A stretch of 64,000 nucleotides of DNA, from NCBI GenBank assembly GCA_902729315.2, contig LR746267.1:8932924-8996923 (forward strand), in the 5' to 3' direction. Source of the stretch: Spirodela intermedia (lineage: Eukaryota; Streptophyta; Magnoliopsida; Alismatales; Araceae). The notes under the pieces were generated by a model that worked only from the letters and a program-made list of their open reading frames with translations, made no database searches and had not been told where the DNA came from. Below are positions 11,529 through 26,173 of this stretch, piece by piece (position 1 is the stretch's first letter; each line of letters starts with the position of its first letter). The position numbers and the translations under genes were made by a program.

Positions 11529-14500
11529 ATGGAGCAGCAGTTGGCGGCGATCCTCGGGCCGGACCCATCGCACTTTGAGGCACTGGTGTCCCATCTCATG
11601 TCCACCGCCAACGAGCAGCGCTCCCAGGCGGAGGGGCTATTCAACCTCTGCAAAAGCCATCACCCCGACGTGCTCGTCCTTCGCCTGGCCCAGCTTCTTC
11701 ACTCCTCGCTGCGCCATGAGATCCGGGCCATGTCAGCCATCCTCCTTCGGAAGCAACTCACCCGCGATGATTCCGTGGCGTCCACGGTGGCGCCGCCGTC
11801 CGCCCCGTCTGCGTACCTCTGGCCACGCTTGGCGCCATCCACCCAGTCTGACATCAAGTCTCTCTTGCTTGCCTCCGTCCAGCGCGAGGAGGTTAAGTCA
11901 ATATGTAAAAAGCTATGCGACACCGTCTCGGAGCTTGCCTCCAACCTCCTTCTCGAAAACGCCTGGCCAGATATCCTCCCCTTCATGTTCCAGTCCGTTA
12001 CCTCGGACTCGCCGCGCCTCCAGGAGTCCGCCCTTCTCATCTTCTCTCAGCTATCCCAGTACATTGGGGACATTCTACTTCCACACCTCTCCACACTCCA
12101 CACCGTATTTCTCAATGCCCTATCCTCCGCTACGTCGACACCTGATGTCCGCATTGCTGCCCTCGGCGCTGCCATTAATTTCATTCAGTGCCTCCCATCA
12201 ACCTCCGACCGAGACCGATTCCAGGATCTCCTCCCTGCCATGATGCGCACCCTAACGGAGGCACTCAATTCTGGGCAGGAGGCCACTGCTCAGGAGGCCC
12301 TTGAATTACTCATTGAGCTTGCTGGGACCGAACCAAAGTTCCTCCGCCGCCAGCTAGTTGAAGTTGTCGGCTCTATGCTCCAGATTGCTGAGGCTGATGG
12401 CCTCGAAGAGGGGACGCGGCACCTTGCTGTGGAGTTCGTCATTACTCTTGCTGAGGCTAGGGAGCGTGCCCCTGGCATGATGCGCCGTCTGCCCCAGTTT
12501 GTTGGGCGTCTCTTTGCAGTCCTGATGAAGATGTTGCTGGACATTGAAGATGATCAGGCCTGGCACAGTGCAGAGTCAGAGGACGAGGATGCTGGGGAGA
12601 CCAGCAACTACAGTGTGGGGCAAGAATGCCTGGACCGTCTTTCAATCGCCCTTGGCGGAAACACAATTGTTCCCGTTGCATCTGAGCTCCTCCCTGCGTA
12701 CCTTGCTGCTCCAGAGTGGCAGAAGCACCATGCAGCCTTGATCACCCTTGCACAAATTGCTGAAGGTTGCTCGAAGGTAATGGAATATGTTATTTGCCCG
12801 CCGATTTTTAATGTGCTGTTTCATTTTCAAAAAGGGTTATTTTGTGGGTAAATAGCATAAATTGGTCGGGTCACTGTAATTGGACGACGAGACATCTTGT
12901 AGTTCCGATTCACAAGCTCATATGGTTTACATTCCGGCATTATCAGTTTGGAGAATGAGGATTCCGTTGTTCAATTGCCTCAATTATTGTTGATATTTTC
13001 CTTGCCTGAGTGCTTATTTGGTTTCCTTTTATGGCATTTCTTTTGTGCTAATGCAGGTCATGATAAGAAATCTCGAACAAGTTGTGTCCATGGTTTTGAG
13101 CTGTTTTCAAGATCCGCATCCCCGTGTGCGGTGGGCAGCAATTAATGCCATTGGACAGTTGTCTACCGATCTGGGGCCGGACCTACAAGTTCAATATCAT
13201 CAGCGTGTTTTGCCAGCTCTAGCATCAGCAATGGACGATTTCCAGAATCCACGTGTCCAGGTAAGATGCCCAATGATCACCTGATGCTGTGCCATTGATT
13301 TTCACTTTCTAAGTTCACATTCGACTTCTAGGAAGCACAATTTAGACCATTATTTGGAACACTCCAGATTGCATATGGCGTCAGCAATTATTTTGAAGTT
13401 GCCAATGTTATTTGAATATATTCATGTTCAGTTCAAATACAACTAGGCTACTGTCCAACGAAATGCTAAGGATGGCATTACTTTCAATTGGGTCATGTTT
13501 GATGATAAATAGTCTTTAAGCACCGGTAACTTTGAATATCAGCTTTCGTGGTACCATGATTTTCGCCTGCATCAGATGATGAATAACTACATGTCACACC
13601 ATAGGATAGGATTCAGAACGATTTTGGTGAAAATATTTTTCTGGAAAAATTATATAGGTAATTATTATAATTTATGTTGAGGAAAAGTTGTGTTTCTATT
13701 TCTTATTTCCATGTGATTTTGTTTTGCTTGCGGTTTGCAAAAATATAGTTCCAGCTTGCACTCCAATCCTTCATGGAAACTGGAAAATTATGGTGAAGCA
13801 TACCATGGTCTAATGGTTCCCAAAAAATGAAGAGAAATAATAAAGTAGAGACAATGTTAGGGTAAAACAGTGTAGAAAGGAGTGAGGTGGAAAAGAAGGA
13901 AAAAAAAGGAAAAAACGTACCTCGAGGACTACAGTTCAACATTAGTATGCAGTGACATCCCCAATTTCCATCCTTCTTACGGCAACGTATCCATGAAATA
14001 AATGCATCAATCCTTATTGATATTTGGAAAATCTCATAGTTACAAACATACAGTATTACACATCTTGAAGAACGTGCGTAAATGGACAAGTGATTACCAA
14101 AATTCCAGTACATATATCAAGAACGAAATGATTGGTATATGGATGTCAAGGACCTGACTTGACAACTGAATCCGACCTCTTTTTTTTGTCTCGTCACATT
14201 GGCAAGAAATAATACTCCTGCTCGAGGATGTTAAGTATTTTAAAATGCTATTACAATTTAGAAGGAGTGGAACTGTGGAATATTTAAACGAGAATTCGAA
14301 GGCTTACAAAATTCATCAACAAAACTTATAATTAAACCTAGCTTGGTGCTGTTGTATCCGTTTGCAAATTTTTTGTATTGCTTTTCTTTTCCTTGGTGCC
14401 GAAGAAATTTTATCATAATAGATATCCTTACGATTAATTGGCTCCTACCATATTTATAGGCGCATGCGGCTTCTGCAATTCTAAATTTCAGTGAGAACTG

Positions 14501-17500
14501 CACTCCAGAGATTTTGACACCATATTTGGACGGAATAGTGAGTAAATTACTCGTTCTACTTCAGGTATGATGTTTCCTAGACGTCAATATGGAGTTCGGT
14601 TTGTGGGTAGTCTAATGTTTTCTTGGTACATCCTTCTGATTTAATATGTCTTGCATATTAACCCTTGTGTACAGAACGGAAAGCAGATGGTGCAGGAGGG
14701 GGCCTTAACAGCACTAGCATCAGTTGCAGATTCATCTCAGGTGGCTTTGTATTCTCGAGTTTTCTGCTTAATCAGTCATTTGAATAGATGATGATCCTGA
14801 CTGAGTTTACCTTCATATCATAATGTAGGAGCATTTTCAGAAATATTATGATGCTGTTATGCCATACCTCAAGAGTATATTGATGACTGCCAGTGACAAG
14901 TCTCGACGAATGCTTCGTGCGAAGTCTATGGAATGCATCAGTTTAGTCGGAATGGCTGTGGGCAAGGAGAAGTTTAGGGATGATGCCAAGCAAGTGAGTG
15001 ATTTCTTTTGTATATGCCTTCTCAGGAAAATTTATTTCATCATTTTTATGCCTCCTCCTCCGCCACCCCCCCACCCCCCCCAACATATCTTTCTATTACT
15101 CTAACCCTCTTGCTGTATTTTCCTCTCCCTCATTTTATCTATCTGCATCTTTTGGTGAAGAAAAAGAAGGAAATGAGAATGAGAGTGGAAGGAGAAAGAA
15201 AGGTGAAAAAACGTTTGATTTATCATGAAAATGGGTTGATGATGAGTAGATTCATATAATGGAAGGACTTTGAAAATATCTCGCTATCTTTGTAGTATTA
15301 TTAAATCACATTTTGATCTTGAAGAGAAAAACAGAGGGATGACTGGTGGTTTTTATGATTCTGAGGTGAGAGATAAATTGGATGTGTAGATGTCTATTAG
15401 TGGATGGATATTTGTTATCAGGTGGGTGGTGATTTCTTGAGTTGTAGATAATTTCTTCTGTAGATGCTGAAATTTGTATGTGGAAATGGTTTTTTTGGGT
15501 GTGAAGATTAAGCTGCGACACAGTGACGAATCATGCCTTTTCTTCAATGAAATTGGGTCGGCTTACTATGGTTCTTTAATGTTTAGTGATGAATGAAAAA
15601 ACAACAACAATATCTATCCTCTGTCCTTGACGTTTAGTTTGGTTAATCTTGGCAAGAAACAGGAAAATACAGCATTCATTTTTTTTTAATTGCCAATGTC
15701 TCTCAACTTTTCTGAGAACAGTTTCATTTCATCAAAAACTATCAAAACAATTCTAACATTCTTCAGTATTCCAGCTTGGAGCGTTAGTCTGTCACCCTGA
15801 TATAGGTTCTACGTGAACCTAATGCTTTTTGTTAACCCATTTATTTTTCTTGACTCTGTAGATGATGTTAAATGAAGCATTTGCTCTTTTTCGGTTTTTT
15901 TTATAATTTTGGTTCAATTTTTTATCATAAATATTTTCTCTCAAGTATATTTTTCTTGTATTGGCATTAAATGATTTCATATTTCGTTAGAATGATTTTA
16001 TATTTTTTGTTTTACTTATCTAGGTTATGGAAGTATTGATGACCCTGCAAGGATCTCAGATGGAGAGTGATGACCCAACAATCAGTTACATGCTACAAGT
16101 AAGTGTTAATATCTGTCTACTTGACAATTATTGCTTCAGATGTGCAGTTCTAATAGAAGATATAAAATGTAGGCGTGGGCCAGGCTTTGCAAATGCTTAG
16201 GGAAGGATTTTCTTCCTTATATGAGTGTCGTCATGCCTCCATTGCTTCAGTCTGCTCAACTAAAACCAGATGTTACTATAACCTCAGCGGATTCAGATGA
16301 CGACATTGATGAGTCGGATGATGAAAGGTTTGTTTTCGCTTTTGGGTACCCGGTGATGTTTTCCTGTGGATCAGTATTATCCCCTCACAGTCATTCTTCT
16401 TGAAGTTACATCATCTTCTTTAAAATAGAAGAATGTGTTCTTGTTGTAGTCATCTTGTTCTGCACTTCCAATTACCAACTATCTCTAAATTTTATTCATT
16501 TGAAGAATTTGTAGTTTTTTCATACTTTTGCAGTAATATATGCAGAACACGTTTTGTAAGGGTTTTATCTTACATAACTCGTGACTCCTGAGGATCATCT
16601 CTTCTTCTAAGAATTCAGGATTACTATGTAACCCAGGGAAAAGGTCAACAGTTGCTGAGAATATTCATCTTTGACTTCAACGTTTCCCCCAAAACTAGCG
16701 TGGAGAAACAGAAATTCGTTGTTTGGTCCGGATCCATATCATCCTATTTTGTTTTCTGGTATAGTATTGTGGCTTCTTCTGGATAAGCTCTTCCAGGATT
16801 TTTCTAAACCAAGCCATTGCTTTAATAATTTTTCTTTTCTTAGTGCGTTTGCCTATCCTGCGCATTGGTGAGCCGCTTCAACCAATGTTCCAAGTGTGAG
16901 AAAACGATCTAGTAATTTAACTATTATTTATTCTTTATTTTTTTGTTGCAGCATCGAAACCATCACTCTTGGGGATAAGAGAATAGGAATTAAGACTAGT
17001 GTCCTGGAGGAGAAAGCTACTGCTTGTAATATGCTTTGCTGCTATGCAGATGAACTCAAGGAAGGTTTCTATCCCTGGATTGATCAGGTTAGTTATACCT
17101 TTGCATAGGTAGTTTTTCACTTTGACTTCGTCTTTTAAGAAGAGTTTTTGTTCATGATTTGTAGGTCGCTCCTACTTTAGTTCCTCTTCTCAAGTTCTAT
17201 TTTCACGAAGAAGTTCGAAAAGCAGCTGTGTCAGGTTCAAACGATGTTATGATGATAATCTATCCGTTTTCATTTGTGGAAGACATTCCTCTCAGCGTGC
17301 ATCCCTTTGGCTTCTGTAGCGATGCCAGAGCTCTTACGATCAGCTAAGTTGGCAGTGGAGAAAGGACTTGCACAAGGACGAGATGAATCATACGTGAAAC
17401 AGTTGTCTGACTATATAATTCCAGCTCTGGTTGACGCATTAAATAAGGTCTGTTTTTCTTATGCAAATTTCTTAGCTTCACATTATTCTTACTTACACAT

Positions 17501-20318
17501 CATTAGCGTCAGTAACTTGTTTGTGCTGAGATTTTCAATGTCTTTCGATGACGTCAAACTATAGGAGCCTGAGACAGAAATTTGTGCTACAATGTTGGAT
17601 TCGCTGAATGAGTGCATACAGGTATGGTTCTTTCTTAACGTCAACCTTTTATATCCTCTCGGGCTGCCATTTAACGAAAGAACCATTTAGATGCCAATGC
17701 TTTTCTTCTTATGGGTAAATCCATTGTATCTGCTTTATTCCTAGCTCTCTATGGATTTACTTAATCACGTGAAATAAGTTACTAGGTAAGCTTTGCCTGG
17801 TGAATAAAATTAAAATGAGAACTTGTCCACACAAGCATGAATGTTCACACACTAGAATTTTCATTCACCCGAATGTTTGAATGTGCAGCTGTCATTGGTG
17901 TAAACGATTCTACTTTTCATCTGAAGGAGAACCCACACATTATTTTAAAATTTATTATATTTCAAAATATAAGCTATATGAAATTTATTATGTGATGTTA
18001 TAGATCAGGTTAGGGGTTAGATCAAGTTGACGCATGCATAGGCTGGCATGTTACTAGTTGAAGTTTTCGTTGAGTCAGGATTTTATTAGACTTCTGTTTT
18101 GATTAGTCACTGCTTGTTCCAAGTTGGAGAATATCTATGTCAAATAAGTTTTTTGACTGGACCGCTTTGGGTTGACTCCATTAATCAGCAAGGTTGGCTC
18201 AACCAAGCCGAAATCTGAAAGCGATCATTTATCTGTATTCTTCTTGTTTCCATTCCCATTCAATTGGTAGTTGATTATACATTACGGTGAAGTATATCTT
18301 TGAGTTTCAGGATCAAGTATACTAAAATATATTTCCTGTTTTAAAGTCATTTTGTTGCTCATTCACATGACAAGAAAGCAGCTATATAACAGTATCTCGT
18401 CTACCTTTTATCTTTGATATTTCAGATTTCGGGATCACTTCTCAGTGAATCTCAGGTCAGGTGCATTGTAGATGAGATAAAACATGTGATCACAGCGAGC
18501 TCAACCAGAAAGAGAGAAAGAGATGAGAGGACGAAGGCTGAAGATTTTGATGCGGACGAGGGAGAGTTTCTTAGAGAAGAGAATGAGCAAGAAGAAGAAG
18601 TACTTGACCATGTAAGTGTTATACTGCATAAATCTGATTTGAACTCGATTATTCACGCAGAGATGCATTGATTATTTATATGAAATTTTTTTTGTTTCAT
18701 TTTTTCACTAACTCTTTGATATAGGTTGGTGATTGCTTGGGTGCTTTGATCAAGACTTTCAAAGCTTCATTTCTTCCTTTCTTTGACGAGCTCTCTACAT
18801 TCATAATGGCTATGTGGGTAAGCCCTTACAGATTCCCAAATATGCAGCACCTCTGTTCCTGCGCTATTCATTTTATCTGTTCTGTTCTCTGGGTCTTTGC
18901 CAAACATATGTTCTCTCAAAACTATAGTGAATGAACGATGCATATTTCTTTCTCCTCAAAACTATTGCTTACCATGCGTCTCTCTTTCTCCTAGGGCAAG
19001 GATAAAACACCTGAGGAGAGAAGGGTTGCCATTTGCTTATTCGATGACGTTGCAGAACAGTGTAGAGAAGCAGCTCTCAAGTGAGCATTCCCTCTGAAGG
19101 CATTTATCACGCTAATGTTTACTTTCTAATTACAGAAATTGTTGTGAATAACACATTATTCTCCTCGCTAAACAGATATTACAACACCTATCTACCATTC
19201 CTTCTAGAATCATGCAACGACGATGATCCAGATGTCCGACAGGTCTCATATCCAATATACCTCAAAATTGTTGTGAATTATTTTTTATTCTTTTTTGGTT
19301 GAAGAGATCCAGCCTGCAGAAGAAAGGCATAAGCTCATCTACTTCACTCGCAGGCTGCTGTCTATGGAGTTGGTGTTTGTGCTGAGTTTGGTGGGTCGGT
19401 GTTCAAACCTCTCGTGGGAGGTTGATCTCGAACCCAGATGTAGAACTACAAAACCCTAGACACATATCCAGGTTCCTGATTATATCGATCTTGCAGAGGC
19501 TCTTTCACGGCTAAATGTCGTCGTAAGGCACGCAGACGCACTCAAGTCAGAAAACGTCACGGCTTATGACAACGCTGTCTCTGCTCTCGGTAAGATATGC
19601 CTGTTCCACCGCGACAGCATCGATGCAGCTCAGGTAATGCCTCTTCTTCACCTGCTTGGTCAGTGCGGATGTTGTTACCTTTGGCTCTGCTAAGATCGTT
19701 GACTTTGCTGGGTTTCACCTCGCGCAGGTTGTTCCAGCTTGGCTGAATTGCTTACCCATTAGAGCGGATCTGATCGAGGCGAAAGTGGTCCACGAGCAGC
19801 TCTGTACTATGGTTGAAAGGTAACCCATGACCGTATTACGAGCATCATTTCTACTGATTTGGTGACTCTCTGGTACATATACGGGTGTACATTCCGACAT
19901 GTATGACATGAGAGAAATTCGCAGGTGGGACAGGGAGCTTCTGGGCCCGAACAACGAGCATCTTCCAAAGATCGTCCAAGTCTTCGCTGAGGTACAGAAA
20001 TCTTTCTGATGAAAGCCCATTTCTAGATAGATGCTCCGGCGACTTTATTCATCGTAATTATGTGAATGGCAAGATCGACGCTGTTGAAACTTGTGCTCTT
20101 CTAGATCTTGATAAGTCCGATCTTTGATCGGGGTGGCTGTGGATGTTCAGGTCTTGTGCGCAGGCAAGGATCTGGCCACGGAGCAGACAGCGAGCCGGGT
20201 GATCAATCTTCTTCGCCAGCTTCAGCAGACACTGCCGCCATCGGTCCTGGCCTCGACCTGGTCCTCGTTACAGCCCCAGCAGCAGCTCACTCTGCAATCA
20301 TTCCTCTCAACCCAATAG
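11529..20318 (+). CDS. IPO5: Importin-5 / IMB3-type karyopherin beta (20 exons)
   Basis: Nuclear import receptor of the importin-beta superfamily (human IPO5, yeast Pse1/Kap121, Arabidopsis IMB3); carries ribosomal proteins and other cargo through nuclear pores under Ran-GTP control. Exons: 11529-12776, 13057-13260, 14460-14564, 14675-14740, 14829-14993, 16024-16098, 16173-16327, 16952-17087, 17165-17234, 17320-17447, 17565-17621, 18426-18611, 18725-18817, 18995-19080, 19176-19242, 19354-19420, 19497-19633, 19728-19819, 19925-19991, 20151-20318. Every junction is GT-AG and in frame, giving 1,123 aa, close to the plant family length. The N-terminus has the family block [18 protein letters not shown] repeats run throughout, and the acidic loop [14 protein letters not shown] precedes [14 protein letters not shown]. 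Exon 1 is much more GC-rich than the rest. The ATG at 11529 matches the family start; an in-frame ATG at 11346 would add 61 unconserved residues and is probably in the leader. Confidence 0.95.
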
Positions 20319-20875
20319 AGAGCTCTTCAGGGCCTTTTTCTTCCCCCCCTTCCCCGCCCCCCGCTTTTATTCTCGTTACCATCGTTATCACCAATCATTC
20401 TTTATAGATGCATCGGGCCTCCTCGGAGCGGGCTCCTGCTTCTTGCGGCTCCCTCCTGCTTGGCTGCCCGTTGAGGGAGGTTGCAGCCTTTTTCTTTTTC
20501 TTTTTCTTTTTCTTTTTCTTTTTCTTTTTCTTTTTCTTTTTCTTTTTCTTTTTTTTTCCGGGTGTATGTATTCTGTAAATTATTGCCGAGGTGGTGGCGT
20601 TGAGGGAATTTTTCTGGCTCCCATGGACACTTTTCTGATGATCTTTCTGACAGAGTTGCCAGCCTATGCGACCCAAGACTACGGCGGCGGCGGCGATAAC
20701 TATCTCAGGAGAGCAGCGGCGCCGCCAGAGGCGACGGAAGAGGTTAGCCACTCCGGCGAACTCGGGAAAGCACTAGAAGACAAACGATAAACAGCAGGGA
20801 TGAAGATAACACAAGCCAATCGAGGGGGGATGGAAGGATTGATGGGAGAAGACGATGATGGTGATGGTAAAGGTC
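20319..20875. other. Convergent 3' region of importin-5 and alpha-tubulin
   Basis: 557 bp between the two facing stop codons. It must hold both 3' untranslated regions and contains a CTTTTT hexamer array. No gene is seen. Confidence 0.8.
20488..20558. repeat. (CTTTTT)n hexamer array
   Basis: About eleven to twelve tandem CTTTTT units, A-rich on the minus strand, between the convergent importin-5 and tubulin genes. Open frames across it (poly Lys or Phe-Leu) are artefacts. Confidence 0.93.
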
Positions 20876-22916
<2,041 letters not shown>

Positions 22917-23423
22917 TTTCCTCCTCTCCCGGCGACAGACTCAGGAAATCCTCACTCACTCCGGGATTTGAGAGGACGATATGGAGAAGGGGGGGTGGGG
23001 GGGAGATACAAATCCCGAAGCTCCTGCTCCTCCTCTGGCAGTCTCCTCGCCGAATCCCCGAAGTGCCCCTGGTCCGCCGCTCAGAAACCAGAAGAATCCG
23101 GACCAGAATAGGCATCTGTGGGGTCCCTCCTCCATCAACGCCAGCCCCGCGGCGCTGGCCATCAACCGCTTCCACTTCTCGAAGGATGCCGACGGAGATG
23201 AGCTGTTTCCAGCCTGCCCGTGCCCTCCGCTGCCTCCCCGCCCGTCTCCGCCATTGGATTCTGCAGGAAAGAGGGGGAGGGGAAGATTAAGGGAGAAGAA
23301 GATGGCGGGAAGGTCCTCTCACCTCCCTTAATAGACAGTCTACATCGTCACGTACACTCCCACCGTCCGCAGCGGAGAGAACATGACTCTTTATCCCACG
23401 TCAGATATGGTTCTTGTCGTTTG

Positions 23424-23435
23424 TTGACACGTGGG
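23424..23435. promoter_or_regulatory. W-box core and G-box in the tubulin/DTC divergent promoter
   Basis: TTGAC (23424-23428) runs into a perfect CACGTG (23428-23433) followed by GG, an ABRE-like G-box context. It lies about 510 bp upstream of the tubulin start and 780 bp upstream of the DTC start. Motif match only. Confidence 0.35.
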
Positions 23436-24055
23436 CTGTCTGTCGCTGTTTTTTTATCCCCCCCCGAGCCCGACGTTCGTGGACGTGCGGCGGTTAAGGT
23501 GGTCTCGGTCGGAGTCTCCCGGCCACACACCGCTTCAAGATTGTGGGTCAATGGGTGGGGCCCACTTAAAATTAGCAACCATTTCATTAAAACGACCAAA
23601 ATGCCCCTGTTGAAGAGAACTGTGTGGGGTCGTCCAAGTTTGCGGTGAAAGTAAGTGACCTTTGACCCTGCAAGGTGCACCGAAGATTCGGGGGGCTCAC
23701 GGACTGTCCGGTAACCGTGCACTTTAGGAATCGAATCGCCTCCAGGATATTATGGCCGTCAGATTAAAGATCTCATCGGTTGATGGTTAGGAAACATCCG
23801 AGGTCTCACCTGTTCGATGGACAGGATGACAATGCGCATCTGCTAACGAAGGACGACCGTAGGATTCACACAGCTCATCTCTGCCGTCCAGGGCCGCGGT
23901 AAAATTTCCTTTTTGTGGTTCATCGTATGGACGGACAAGATTTTCGGAGAGAGGGTAATCCACGGTGTGATGATTGTTTTCGGCTCAGGATGGTTAGATC
24001 GTGAATTATTGGATATGCGAGGGTAATTGCTTCACAAACGAAGATACCCTACTGC

Positions 24056-24073
24056 GCTCTCTCTCTCTCTCTC
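24056..24073. repeat. Short (CT)n in the DTC 5' flank
   Basis: CT repeat of about nine units, 140-160 bp upstream of the DTC start codon, probably in the leader. Confidence 0.8.
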
Positions 24074-24213
24074 CTTTATTTTCGCCTTTTTGGGTCTGCT
24101 TTTATTGAGGAGCGCAGTTAGCTGGTAGGGCTTCACTTGGTTCTTCATCACATCTCCCTTACCGCCGCGATCTTCCGTCGTAGTGGTCGTCGTTCATCAA
24201 GCCGTCGGACGGA

Positions 24214-26136
24214 ATGGCAGAGGCGAAGCCGAAGACTGCAGCTCCTTCTGGCGTGTGGGGAACGGTGAAGCCATTCGTCAATGGTGGGGCTTCCGGAATG
24301 CTCGCCACCTGCGTCATCCAGCCCATCGATATGGTTAAGGTATACCTCTTTAGATCTTGTTCTCAGGTCTTTCCTCTTCTTTCGTTTGATATTATTTTGT
24401 TGTTCTTCGGTCCCAACCTCCCGGTCCTGTTGAGGACAGGATCTATGAATACCATTTCTCTGATGACTGGAGGCTAGCGATCCTTCATTCATTCTGTTCG
24501 TCCGTTGGAGGATTTCAGGGTGGTGGGGCGTTTCGTTTTTGGATGAGCTTAGCTTTCCGTCGAAACAGTCAATGTCGTACGAGAGATCTGAGATTTGTTT
24601 CTACAATGCCTGGCTCTTTTGATCATTTTATATTTTCCTTTATAATTTACGAATGGCGTCTTGTCGAGATCTAGTAGAATAATCTGATTCCATAACTCAA
24701 AATAGTATGTTAATCCACAATATGTGGTGCATCTCGTGATGTCACGAAAACTCTTGTTTTATTGCTTACTGTCTCGTCATGTATTCTTGGCAATTGGGCG
24801 GATAACGATCTTTTTTTGTTCGTTTGTTTTCCAGGTCAGAATCCAATTGGGCCAGGGATCAGCTGTTCACGTTGCGAAGACCATGGTTGCCCAAGAGGGC
24901 TTTGGCTCTTTATACAAGGTTTGAGCCCCAAACAATGCCATGATCTTATTGTCTGTTCTATCTTGTTCCTACAAGCAATCTAGCTAGTGAACAATTGTGA
25001 CTCTTTTTGAGTGTGTATGGATTGATGATCTATTAGATCTAGCTTGTAGTTCATATGGGGTACCGTTAAGCATGCGTTTTTGTTGTTTAGGATATGAATT
25101 GGGACAGAACAATTTCATTCACATTTGTTTTCAAGAACACTGCCAAAGAAATATGTGCTAAAGTTACTTTTTTTATCGTCATGTCTTTTATCTGTGTGGA
25201 AAGATTATTTTTCTAAGCATTTTTTAATGTTATGTCTGCATCTGAGAGATTCTTTCACACTCATTCTAGTATACCTCTTCTCCCGCACACATGTTGATTT
25301 CTTTTTCGAAGTACAGACTCAGGTTTATCGGATATTTTTCTACCCTCCTATATACTCAACTCTAGAACAATTTACGTCGATTCTCCTAGTTTTTACTGGG
25401 AAAAGGTAGTTACATTTGGAAACTCGAAAAATCCTCATAAATGAACCTGTTTGCATGCTCTATTATCTGGCATGACTGATCATATTGTCGTTGATTGGAG
25501 GGGTAGATTGAGAGTCTCATTAGTAGCTTGCAGAATTTTTCTTCGTAACTCGTGAATTCTGGATCCCCAAAGCTCTGATCCGAGATTCATTGAAAAGGAC
25601 ATCCGACATGGATGGATGAACAACAATTTTAACCCGACTGTTGATTGTTTTCATTTTTTAGTTAGATGTTTGTGATGATTATGCTTTTAAGCTGGGAAAA
25701 GACCACAGTATGAGGTATTATTTAATTTCTGCTAATTGATTTCATGAGGTATTTAAACTTAGTGTGTTATACCAATGTAAATGTCTTGTCTAATCCTTGG
25801 AATTATTAATGAGCAGTGCATAATAAAATCATTAAAATTGTGACTTTTTAAGAAATATTACGTATTTTGAAGTTGATTCAAAATTATCTTTCACTGTTCT
25901 GGGAAAAGCCCATGTGTTGAGACAGTGATTTTGTGTAGGGCTTGTCAGCTGGGTTGCTGAGGCAAGCTACCTATACGACTGCACGACTTGGATCCTTCAG
26001 GTGAGTTTGTTTTTCTTAAATTACGGTTTTCTTTGCACACTTTCACATTAAAAAAAAAATTCTATACGGTACAATATCCAAAGAATATTAAGCATTTGTG
26101 TTATATGATTTGAAGTGTTCTTGCAAATTTTCACTT

Positions 26137-26173
<37 letters not shown>

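Larger units (their letters stand above)
22917..24213. other. Shared upstream region of alpha-tubulin and DTC
   Basis: 1.3 kb between divergent start codons. The part next to tubulin is GC-rich (22917-23550) and the DTC side is more AT-rich with a short CT repeat. Open frames here are short, on both strands, and match no family I know. It probably contains two 5' leaders and two promoters. Confidence 0.65.

Noticed and set aside
11575-12243. 222-codon plus-strand open frame in another phase
   Set aside because: A shadow of importin-5 exon 1 in the +1 frame; the overlapping frame matches the karyopherin family.
20443-20790. Open frames across the CTTTTT array (poly Lys / Phe-Leu)
   Set aside because: Repeat translation only.
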